Shown one piece after another: positions 33,246 to 42,600 of a DNA stretch of 64,000 nucleotides (position 1 is the first letter of the stretch; every line of letters starts with the position of its first letter). Both the position numbers and the translations under genes were made by a program. The DNA lies in NCBI RefSeq assembly GCF_017301635.1, contig NZ_CP071091.1, positions 8,796,501 to 8,860,500 of the forward strand, read 5' to 3'. Below the pieces are notes generated by a model. That model worked only from the letters and a program-made list of their open reading frames with translations. It did no database searches and was not told where the DNA came from. Source of the stretch: Myxococcus landrumus (GTDB lineage: Bacteria; Myxococcota; Myxococcia; Myxococcales; Myxococcaceae).

Positions 33246-34901
33246 TTAGTGGGCCGCCTCCGGGTGGCCGTACTGCTTGAGCTTCCGGTAGAGCGTGGCC
33301 ACGCCGATGTCGAGCTGCTCGGCGGTGCGCGCGCGGTTGCCCGCGTTCTGCGCCAGCACCGCGAGGATGTACTCCTTCTCCATGTCCTCCAGCCGGCGCG
33401 GGTTGCCGCTGGGGACCAGGCTGGGGGGCGCGGCGCGGACCTCCTCGGGCAGGTCCTCGCGCTCCACGCGAGTGCCCTCGCACAGCGCCACCGCGCGCTC
33501 CAGGGCGTTGCCCAGCTCGCGCACGTTGCCCGGCCATCCGTAGCGCAGGAGCTGGTCCGCGGCGTCGGGGGACAGCCCCGTCACCTTGCGGCCCAGCCGC
33601 TCGGCGGCCTCGGCGAGCAGCAGCCGGGCCAGGGGGAGGATGTCCTCGCGGCGCTCACGCAAGGGCGGGATGCGCAGCTCGATGACGCGCAGGCGGTAGT
33701 AGAGGTCCTGGCGGAAGCGGCCCGTGCGCACCTCCTCGGCGAGGTCCCGGTTGGTGGCGGCGACGACGCGCACGTCCACCTTGCGGCTGGTGTTCTCGCC
33801 CACGCGCCGCACCTCCTTCTCCTGGAGCGCGCGCAGGAGCTTGGCCTGCATGGAGGCGGGCACCTCGCCCACTTCATCCAGGAAGAGGGTGCCGCCGTGC
33901 GCGGCCTCGAAGAGGCCCGGCCTGTCGTGGGTGGCACCGGTGAAGGCACCTCTCGCGTGGCCGAACAGCTCGCTCTCCAGGAGGCTCTCCGTGACGGCGG
34001 CGCAGTTGACGGCGACGAAGGCCTTGTGCGCGCGCGTGGACTCGTCGTGGATGAGGCGGGCGATGCGCTCCTTGCCCACGCCGCTCTCTCCGGTGACGAG
34101 CACCGTGGAGTCCACCTTGGCCGCGCGACGGCCCAGGTTGATGACTCGTTGCATCGCCTCCGCGCGAGCCACCATGCCCGCGGGGTCCTCCGTCACGCCC
34201 GCGCGCGCGAGCGACTGGCGCTTGGCGCGCAGCTTCCGTTCGGCCTGCTTCAGCGCGTCCGTCACCTGCCCGAGCACGCCCTCCATGCACTGCGTTTCAT
34301 AGAAGCGCAGCACCTCCTTGCACTCGGTGCTCCACTCCTCCGACGGGCGGCCGACGATGTGGCACGCCGCGTCCCCCATGCCCACGCAGCGCACCTCCGT
34401 GCAGTAGATTTCGCGCCCGTTGACGTAGCTCATGTAGCCGGACGCGAAGCCGGTGAGGCTCCAGCACACGGGGTGGTCCGCCTGGCCCAGGTGCAGGAGG
34501 TGCTGCTCGGCCTCGTAGGAGTCTCGCCACTGCGCCTCGGCGAAGGGCTCCGGCCCTTCCTCGGGCTTGCGCTCCAGCCGCTCCACCCGCACCTGGCCTT
34601 GCAGCGTGTGCAGCCGTCCGCCCGCGCGGCGCCACTGCGACTCCTCCTTCCACGCCACCGCCGTCTTCATGGCCTCCGCCGTGCGCCAGCCGTGCGCGTA
34701 GCCCAGCCGCGTGAAGATGCCGCGCGCGGCCGTCACGCCCATCATCCCCACCAGCTCCTTGCGCAAGAGCCCCAGCGCCACCGGGTCCATGAGCAGCACC
34801 CGCTGCCCCGCGAACTGGATGAGCCCACCCCCAGGCTCGAAACTCAGCAGCTCCTCCAACCCCAGCTCGAATTGCCCCGCCACTGGTCGGCTCCCTTCCA
34901 A
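33246..34901 (-). CDS. Sigma-54 activator with V4R sensor domain and Fis-type HTH
   Basis: This is a 551-residue enhancer-binding protein. The N-terminal sensor (about 1-210) is XylR_N/V4R-like, with Cys 167, Cys 172 and Cys 180 as a possible metal or ligand cluster. The central AAA domain has Walker A GESGVGKE (271-278), GAFTGA (318-323) that contacts sigma-54, and Walker B LFLDEV (339-344). The C-terminal Fis HTH ends GNRARTAEQLDIGVATLYRK. The family resembles XylR/DmpR, in which aromatics relieve sensor repression. It diverges from the dioxygenase gene, whose promoter looks sigma-54 dependent. Confidence 0.94.
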   Translation of the reverse strand: MEGSRPVAGQFELGLEELLSFEPGGGLIQFAGQRVLLMDPVALGLLRKELVGMMGVTAARGIFTRLGYAHGWRTAEAMKTAVAWKEESQWRRAGGRLHTLQGQVRVERLERKPEEGPEPFAEAQWRDSYEAEQHLLHLGQADHPVCWSLTGFASGYMSYVNGREIYCTEVRCVGMGDAACHIVGRPSEEWSTECKEVLRFYETQCMEGVLGQVTDALKQAERKLRAKRQSLARAGVTEDPAGMVARAEAMQRVINLGRRAAKVDSTVLVTGESGVGKERIARLIHDESTRAHKAFVAVNCAAVTESLLESELFGHARGAFTGATHDRPGLFEAAHGGTLFLDEVGEVPASMQAKLLRALQEKEVRRVGENTSRKVDVRVVAATNRDLAEEVRTGRFRQDLYYRLRVIELRIPPLRERREDILPLARLLLAEAAERLGRKVTGLSPDAADQLLRYGWPGNVRELGNALERAVALCEGTRVEREDLPEEVRAAPPSLVPSGNPRRLEDMEKEYILAVLAQNAGNRARTAEQLDIGVATLYRKLKQYGHPEAAH

Positions 34902-34915
34902 AGTGATGCCGCTCT

Positions 34916-34950
34916 CTATCGTTTTGAGAGTGTTTTTGCATGAACGATAG
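34916..34950. promoter_or_regulatory. Inverted repeat, candidate upstream activator site
   Basis: CTATCGTT (34916-34923) and AACGATAG (34943-34950) are exact inverted repeats with a 19-base spacer, about 45 bases before the sigma-54 box and next to the activator gene start. A nested CTCT/GAGAG pair is also present. Such a site would suit the neighbouring activator. Confidence 0.5.
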
Positions 34951-34992
34951 ACAGGGCTTCGTCATTTCAAGGGGTTGGAGTGTGGAGGACGC

Positions 34993-35008
34993 TGGTCCTG
35001 GGGTTGCA
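34993..35008 (+). promoter_or_regulatory. Candidate sigma-54 promoter of the dioxygenase gene
   Basis: TGGTCC then TTGCA are separated so that GG (34994-34995) and GC (35006-35007) have exactly ten bases between them, the -24/-12 spacing of sigma-54 promoters. The expected start near 35019 lies just before the ATG at 35023. Confidence 0.55.
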
Positions 35009-35022
35009 GTAGAAGACCCGAC

Positions 35023-35898
35023 ATGGGAGACGGCTTGGACAGACGAGAGGTCCTCCAGGGGGCGGCGGCGGCGGGCGTGGCGGGCGTCCTGGGGGGAGGG
35101 GCAGGAGGCGGGCGGACGAGTGCTCCGGCGCTCTTTGTGTCGCACGGCTCGCCCATGGTGGCGCTGGACGCGGATGCGTATCCGCGCGCGCTGCGCACGT
35201 TCGGGGACGGAGCTGGGGCCGCGAAGGCGCTGGTGGTGGTCTCCGCGCATTGGGAGACGCCGGGCGAGGTGCGTGTCACCTCGAGCGCCCAGCCTCCGCT
35301 CATCCATGACTTCTACGGCTTCCCGCAGGCGCTGTATCGGTTGAGGTACGGGGCACCTGGGGCTCCCGCGCTGGCGGCGGATATCGTGTCGCGGTTGAGT
35401 GCTTCAGGTGTGAAGGCCGTCGCGGATGGAGAGCGCGGTTGGGACCACGGTGCGTGGATACCGCTGCTTCACATGTTTCCGCAGGCAACGCTCCCGGTGG
35501 TGCAGGTGTCGATGCCGTTGGACGCGAGTCCCGCGGAGGTGGCGAAGCTGGGTGAAGCGCTGCGTCCCTTGCGAGCGGAGGGCGTGCTGTTGATGGGCAG
35601 CGGCGGCATCGTCCACAACTTGCGCCGGGTGAATTTCCACCACAAGGATGCGTCCCCGGAGCCGTGGGCGCAGGCGTTCGACACGTGGGTCGCGCAGAAG
35701 CTGGAGGCGCGCGATTTCACGGGCCTGCAATCATGGTTGGATGCACCGAATGGGAGGCTCGCGCATCCGAGGGCCGAGCATTTGTTGCCATTGTATTTCG
35801 TCCTCGGAGCCGCCCTCCCCGAAGACCGCATCACCCCCGTGTTCGAGGGCTTCCATCACGGAACCTTGTCGATGCGCAGCTTCGCGCTGCGCGCTTGA
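35023..35898 (+). CDS. Extradiol ring-cleavage dioxygenase (4,5-DOPA dioxygenase/LigB-type), Tat signal
   Basis: This is a 291-residue class III extradiol dioxygenase. The metal site is suggested by VSHGSPMVAL, VVSAHWET, HDFYGFPQALY, and WDHGAWIPLLHMFP, all typical of the DODA family that opens catechol or DOPA rings. The N-terminus MGDGLDRREVLQGAAAAG carries a twin-arginine motif followed by a hydrophobic Ala/Gly/Val stretch, so it is a probable Tat substrate. TTG at 35035 with GGGAG upstream would give MDRREVL and fit the sigma-54 start near 35019 better. It diverges from the V4R activator. Confidence 0.85.
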   Translation: MGDGLDRREVLQGAAAAGVAGVLGGGAGGGRTSAPALFVSHGSPMVALDADAYPRALRTFGDGAGAAKALVVVSAHWETPGEVRVTSSAQPPLIHDFYGFPQALYRLRYGAPGAPALAADIVSRLSASGVKAVADGERGWDHGAWIPLLHMFPQATLPVVQVSMPLDASPAEVAKLGEALRPLRAEGVLLMGSGGIVHNLRRVNFHHKDASPEPWAQAFDTWVAQKLEARDFTGLQSWLDAPNGRLAHPRAEHLLPLYFVLGAALPEDRITPVFEGFHHGTLSMRSFALRA

Positions 35899-35928
35899 AC
35901 CCCGTAGTTCATCGAGGAGCACACCCCT

Positions 35929-36543
35929 ATGAAGACGACCCTGAAGAGCGCGATTGCCTTGTTGGTGGCCCTGCCGTCCATGGCCCTGGCCTCCACGTGG
36001 ACGGTGGACCCGGCTCACTCCGGCGCGGAGTTTTCCGTGAAGCACATGATGGTGTCGAACGTGAAGGGCTCGTTCAACATCAAGGAAGGCACCGTCAACC
36101 TGGACGACAAGGACGTCACCAAGTCGACCGTCGAGGCTACGCTGGACGCGGCGTCGGTGAACACGGCGAACGCCAAGCGCGATGAGCACCTGCGCGCGCC
36201 GGACTTCTTCGACGTGGCGAAGTACCCGACCATCACCTTCAAGTCGAAGAAGGTGGAGAAGGCGGGCGAGGGCAAGCTGAAGGTCTCCGGCGACCTGACG
36301 ATGCACGGTGTCACCAAGCCGGTCGTCCTGGACGTCACGGGCCCGTCGAAGGAGTCGAAGGACCCCTGGGGCAACACCCGCACGGGCGTCGAGGCGACCA
36401 CCAAGCTGAACCGCAAGGACTTCGGCCTGACCTACAACACGGCGCTGGAGACGGGCGGCGTGGCGGTGGGTGAGGAGGTCAGCGTGACCCTGAACCTGTC
36501 GCTGACGAAGAAGGCGGATGCCGCGCCGGCGCCGAAGAAGTAA
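35929..36543 (+). CDS. YceI family periplasmic protein
   Basis: This is a 204-residue protein with a Sec signal peptide (MKTTLKSAIALLVALPSMALA, cleavage after ALA) and the YceI lipocalin-like barrel. The barrel begins STWTVDPAHSGAEFSVKHMM, then KSTVEATLDAAS, DEHLRAPDFFDVAKYP, and ends with a strand VSVTLNLSLTK. Members bind isoprenoid or amphiphilic molecules in the periplasm. A Lys/Ala tail of nine residues follows. A ribosome site GAGGAG is nine bases upstream. It follows the dioxygenase gene by 30 bases on the same strand. Confidence 0.93.
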   Translation: MKTTLKSAIALLVALPSMALASTWTVDPAHSGAEFSVKHMMVSNVKGSFNIKEGTVNLDDKDVTKSTVEATLDAASVNTANAKRDEHLRAPDFFDVAKYPTITFKSKKVEKAGEGKLKVSGDLTMHGVTKPVVLDVTGPSKESKDPWGNTRTGVEATTKLNRKDFGLTYNTALETGGVAVGEEVSVTLNLSLTKKADAAPAPKK

Positions 36544-36567
36544 TCGTCGCATTCATCGCTGAATGAC

Positions 36568-36600
36568 AGAGGGGCTCCCCACGGTGGTGGGGGCCCCTCT
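36568..36600. terminator. Bidirectional terminator between YceI and the repeat-protein gene
   Basis: AGAGGGGC (36568-36575) pairs with GCCCCTCT (36593-36600), and an inner CCCC/GGGG pair (36577-36580 with 36589-36592) makes the stem 12 bp with one bulge. It lies between two convergent stop codons at 36543 and 36630. Tails are short but T-containing on both strands. Confidence 0.6.
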
Positions 36601-36629
36601 TGTCGTTCAGGGCACCCGGTGTTGGTGCT

Positions 36630-39600
36630 TCAGCCTTCCGTCACGGCCTGCACGCTGGCGCGGTAGATGAAGATGCGCGGCGTGTTGGTGCGCTGGTCGG
36701 CGGGGACGACGAAGAAGCCCGGGGTGCTGCTCTTGAAGTCGAGGGAGAAGCCCGCGACCTGGCGGCCGTCGTTGAAGGTGACGCGAATCTTCTGACCTTC
36801 CGCGGGCGGGTGGCGCGTGCCGGCGGGGACGACGAAGAAGATGGCCTTGAGGCGCTTGCCGGGGATGGGCTCCGCGGCGAAGCCACTCTGCTGCTCCAGC
36901 AGGATGACGTCGTCGAGCAGGTCGGCGTCGCGGATGGTGCCGCGCTTCACCTGTCCCTCGACGGTGTGGATGATGACCTTGTGCTCGCCCTCCACGAAGG
37001 AGGAGGTGCCCGCGGCGGGCTCTTCCTCGAAGAGCGGCTCGTGGGTCGCGGCGAGCGGCGGGGGAGGGGGGGCGGAGGGGCGCAGCGCGGCGCTCAGGGC
37101 CGCCGCGGCCACGGCGGTGGCGGTGCGCGGAGGCGCGGCTTCGGGCTCGGCGGCTTCTTCCACCAGCTCGATTTCGGCGAGGTCCTGCTCCGGCTCCGGT
37201 TCGAACTCGACGGCGACTTCCTCTTCCTCCTCCATGAGGGGCGCGAGAGGCGGCGAGGTGAGGACGGGCGTCGGGGTGGGGGCGGAGTAGTCCTTCCCGG
37301 GGGTACCGAACGGGCTGCTGTCGCGGGAATGCCAAGGCTTGGCCTGGGGGGGCGGTTCTTCGGCCCAGGTCACTTCCTCTTCGACCTGGATGGCCTCGGC
37401 GGGGGCTTGCTCCTCGGTGGACAGCTCGAGGGTCGGCTCCGCGTCGACGGATGGGTCGTTCCAGGGCTCGGTGGACGGCGTGGTGCTGGTCGAGGCGCTC
37501 CATTCGGGAGTGGCCTCGGGCTCGGTGGGGGACCACTCGGCTTGTGCGGTGATGGGGGCGTTCGCGGTGGAGTCCCACTCCGCCTGAACGGCGTCGGCGG
37601 GGAGTTCCTCGGTGGTGGCGGACCACTCGGGCTGCGCGGTGATGGGGGCGTTCGCGGTGGAGTCCCACTCCGCCTGAACGGCGTCGGCGGGGAGTTCCTC
37701 GGCGGCCCACTCGGGCTGAGTGGCTCCGGTCACTGGGTCGCTTGAGTCGGCCCACTCCGGCTGTGCCGGGGCGACGGGGAGTTCTTCCGTGGCCCACTCG
37801 GATTGCGCGACGCCGGGCTCGTTCGAGGTGGAGCTCCACTCGGACTGGACGGCGTCGGCGGGGAGTTCTTCTGTCGTGGCGGCCCACTCGGGCTGAGCAG
37901 TGCCAGGGGCGTTCGTGGTGGACGCCCACTCGGACTGGACTGCGTCGGCGGGGAGTTCTTCCGTCGTGGCCGACCACTCGGGCTGAGCAGTGCCAGGGGC
38001 GTTCGTGGTGGAGCTCCACTCGGACTGGACGGCGTCGGCGGGGAGTTCTTCTGTCGTGGCGGCCCACTCGGGCTGAGCAGTGCCAGGGGCGTTCGTGGTG
38101 GACGCCCACTCGGACTGGACTGCGTCGGCGGGGAGTTCTTCCGTCGTGGCCGACCACTCGGGCTGAGCGGTGCCAGGGGCGTTCGTGGTGGACGCCCACT
38201 CGGACTGGACCGCGTCGGCAGGAAGTTCCTCGACAGTGGCGGCCCACTCCGGCTGAGCAACACCGGACTCTGGTGTGGTCGAGATGGACGCCCACTCAGA
38301 CTGAACGGCGTCTGCGGGAAGTTCTTCGGCTGTCGCGGCCCATTCGGGCTGCGCGGTGGAGCCCGCCACAGGCGTGTTGGTCTCCCACTCTGCCTGAACC
38401 GCGTCGGCGGGAAGTTCCTCGGCAGTGGCCTCGTTCGCCGTAGCAGTCCACTCCGCCTGAACTGCATCGGCGGGAAGCTCTTCAGCCGTGGCAGACCACT
38501 CCGGCTGCGCAGCAGCGGGTGCGGGCTCGTTCTCCGTTGCGGCCCATTCAGCTTGGACTGCATCGGCGGGAAGCTCTTCAGCAGTTGCAGCCCATTCAGG
38601 CTGCGCAGTGGCTGCCGTGGGCTCGCTCTCCGTTGCACCCCATTCAGCTTGGACCGCATCAGCCGGAAGCTCTTCGGTGGCGGACCACTCGGGCTGGGCA
38701 GTGGCGGAGGTGGGCTCGCTCTCCGTGGCGCCCCATTCCGCTTGGACCGCATCAGCGGGAAGCTCTTCGGTTGCTGCTGCGGACCACTCTGGCAGAGCAG
38801 TGGCGGGCTCGCTCTCCGAGGTGCTCCACTCCGCTTGGACTGCGTCGGCAGGAAGCTCTTCGGTGGCGGACCACTCGGGCTGAGCGGTGGTGGAGGCGGG
38901 CTCGCTCTCCGAGGTGCTCCACTCCGCTTGGACTGCGTCGGCAGGAAGCTCTTCGGTTGCTGTGGACCACTCGGGCTGCGCGGTAGCGGACGCGGGCTCG
39001 CTCTCCGTGGCGCCCCATTCCGCTTGGACCGCATCAGCGGGAAGCTCTGCGGTGGCGGACCACTCGGGCAGGGCGGAGGCTGGTTCGCTCTCTGTCGCGC
39101 CCCACTCAGCCTGAACGGCATCGGCGGGAAGCTCTTCGGTCGCGGCGGACCACTCAGGCTGAGCGGTGGCGGTCGCGGCGTCGTTCTCCGAGGCGCTCCA
39201 TTCCGTTTGGACCGCGTCCGCGGGAATCTCTTCGGACGTGGCGGACCACTCGGGCTGAGCAGCGGTGGACGCGGCCTCGTTCGCCGAGGTGTTCCATTCA
39301 GCTTGGACCGCATCAGCGGGAAGCTCTTCGGCCGTGGCAGACCACTCACCCTGGAGCTCAGCGGCCGGGACTACTTCAGCCGAGGCCGTCCATTCGGGCT
39401 GTGCGGAGCCGGCCACAGGCTCGTTCGCGTTGGCTGCCCACTCAGACTGAATGGCGTCGGCAGGAAGCTCTTCGACCGTCGCAGCCCACTCGGGCTGTTC
39501 GGCACTGGTTACGGGAGTGCCTTCAGTGGCTGCCCACTCAGACTGAACGGCATCGGCGGGAAGCTCTTCGACCGTCGCGGACCACTCGGGCTGCGCGGTG

Positions 39601-42600
39601 TCAGAAGCGGGCTCGCTTGCGGTGGCAGACCACTCAGACTGAACGGCATCAGCGGGAAGCTCTTCGACCGTCGCGGACCACTCGGGCTGCGCGGTGTCAG
39701 AAGCGGGCTCGCTCGCAGTGGCGGACCACTCGGCCTGAACGGCATCGGCGGGAAGCTCTTCGACCGTCGCGGACCACTCGGGCTGCGCGGTGGTGGACGC
39801 AGCCTCGTTCGCCGAGGTGCTCCATTCCGCTTGGACCGCATCAGCGGGAATCTCTTCGGCCGTGGCGGACCACTCGGGCTGCGCGGTGTCAGAAGCGGGC
39901 TCGCTCGCAGTGGCTGCCCACTCAGACTGAACGGCATCAGCGGGAAGCTCTTCGACCGTCGCGGCCCACTCGGGTTGTGCCTCTCCGGCTGCGGGTGTTC
40001 CCTCGGTGGAAGACCACTCTGCCTGAACGGCATCGGCGGGGAGTTCTTCGGCCGTGGCTGCCCACTCAGGTTGCGCCTCGCCAGAAACCGGCGCGCCTTC
40101 GTTCGACGCCCACTCCGACTGAATCGCATCCGCAGGGAGTTCCGTGGCGGTGACGGCCGACTCGGGCTGCGCCTCGCCAGGGACGGACTCATTCGCGGTG
40201 GAGGCCCACTCCGCCTGAACGGCATCGGCGGGGAGCTCCTCGGCCGTTGCGGACCACTCGGGCTGAGCCGCAGTGGCGTCGCTCGCGGGCGCTGCCCACT
40301 CGGCCTGAACCGCGTCCGCCGGAAGCTCTTCGGTCGTAGCGGACCACTCGGACTGAGCCGCAGTGGCGTCGCTCGCGGGCGTGGACCACTCCGCCTGCAC
40401 GGCATCGGCGGGGAGTTCCTCGGCCGTGGCAGTCCACTCGGACTGAGCCGCAGTGGCGTCGCTCGCGGGCGTGGCCCACTCAGACTGAACGGCGTCGGCG
40501 GGAAGCTCCTCGGTCGTAGCGGACCACTCGGGCTGAGCCGCAGTGGTGTCGCCTGTCGACGCGGACCACTCCGCCTGCACGGCATCCGCGGGGAGTTCTT
40601 CAGACGCGGCGGCCCATTCGGGCTGCGCGGCGGTGGTGTCACCCGAAGGCGCTGCCCACTCCGCTTGAACCGCATCGGCGGGGAGTTCCTCGGCCGTGGC
40701 CGTCCACTCCGACCGAGCCGCGTCCGCGGTCTGCTCGGCGGATGTCGTGTCCGCGGTCCATTCAACCTGCGCCGCTTCGGGAGACAGCTCCTCCGTCGCA
40801 GCCCACTCTGGCTGAGCCGTGCCCTCGGGAGTCGACTCGCTCGTGGACGCGGAGGCCCACTCGGGCTGGAGCTCGATGACATCGGGGCTTGCCGGCGCGG
40901 TGCTCTCGCTCCACTCCGCAGCTCCCGCCGTCGACGCGTCCGCCGTGGATTCCCACTGGGGTTGCAGCTCGATGGCCGCCGCATCCTCGGTCGCGAGTTG
41001 CTCCGCGATCATTCCCGCGCTGCTCGCGAGCGGCTCCAGCTCACTCGACTGCGCGCTCCACTCACTCTCGCCGGAGCCTTCGAGAGGCAGCTCCATCCCC
41101 CGGTCGTTCGGCGCGGAGAACTGTCCGGACTCGAGGAACTCACCCGCCGCCGCGAGGGGCACCGCATCCTCGGGGCTGCCACTCAGGTCGAACGTCTCGG
41201 CCGGAGCCGACGCCAGCTCACCAGACTCCGTCCCAATCTCCGGGAGCACCGCCGCATCGGTGTCGACCTCGACGGTCTCGGCCTGGAGATCCGGCCCGAC
41301 GCGCACGGAGCGAATCTCCAGCGACGGCACCGCCTGGGAATCGAACGGCGACGTCTCCGAGGACAGCGCCTCTTCCGCGCCCAGGTCCGCCACGTCGAAC
41401 GTCGGCGCCTCGCCCGGGGGCACCGGCGCATCGAACGGCCCGGCGCTCAGGTGCTCCTCGGGCGCGGACTCCGTGTCCAGCACCGACGCGGAGGGCTCCG
41501 GCGTGGACTCGGTCTCCATGGACGCGGTCCACGCATCGGCCTCCTGCGAATCCGCGTGGTGCAGCTCCAGCGGGGGGCTCGAATCCAGGCCCGACGCGCT
41601 CACGTCCGCGCTGTCGAGGGCAATCTCCTCCACCGAGGCGTCCGTCCCAGCCTGGGCCGCGTCCACGGCCGACCAGTCCTCGGTGGCGGCAGAGGCGTCA
41701 ACCGACAGGTCCTCGATGCTCGACTCCGGAGCCATGGGCTCGAGCATGTCGGACGCATCGAGCGCGAGCTCCGCGCCACCCGACGCCACCTCCGCACCGC
41801 CCGCATCCATCGTCCCAACGTCGATGACGTCGTTCGCGTCGGCGAGCTCTTCCACCGCCGACTCGAGCGGATCCACGGCGAGCGGCGCGGAAGCCCACGC
41901 CTCATCCAAGGGCGCGGGAGCGCGCTCCTCGGCCAGCACCGGCTCACTCTCACCCGAGGCGTCGACCAGCTCGATCTCCGACGACGGCACCTCCAGCTCG
42001 GACTCGGACGACGCAACCTCAAGCACGGAGTCCGAGACATCCATCGGCGCCGACTCGACCTCCAGGGAGAGGTCGGCGAAGGACGATTCGAGCGAAGCCT
42101 CCGGCTCGCGAGCCGCGGCCACGGGCTCCACGTGCGCATCCAGCTCTCCGAAATCCTCTTCCGGAGCCGCCGCCGTCTCCACCTCGGGAGACACCGTGTC
42201 GAACGAAGCGGAGTCGAGCATCCCCGCGTCACCACCCGAGGCCCCCGCGTCCTCGCTCCCCGAATCATCGAGGACATCCGCGAACGAAGCGGACGTCGAC
42301 GTGGCCGAGGCCGGCGGAGCGATGGGGACTGGCGTGGGGCTGGGGGGCATCCACGGCGCGGGCTCGCTCAGCGCGGGGATGTCGATGTCGTCGGTGCTGA
42401 GCGCCAGGTTCTCCGACTCCGCGGAGGGGAGCGGGGCGTAGGCGGCCGGGTCCTGCGGCGTCTGCTCGTAGCCCGCATAGTACGGCTGCTGCCCAGCGAC
42501 ACCCTGCGCATCCTGGGGCGAGGCTGGCCAGCCCTGGTTCGGGTCATAGCCCTGCTGCTGCGCATAGGCCTGGTTCGGGTCGTAGCCCGGGTAACCCGCG

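Noticed and set aside
37500..40760. A CRISPR array
   Set aside because: The units are 90-93 bp, in frame, with no constant short repeat separated by unique spacers and no cas genes nearby.
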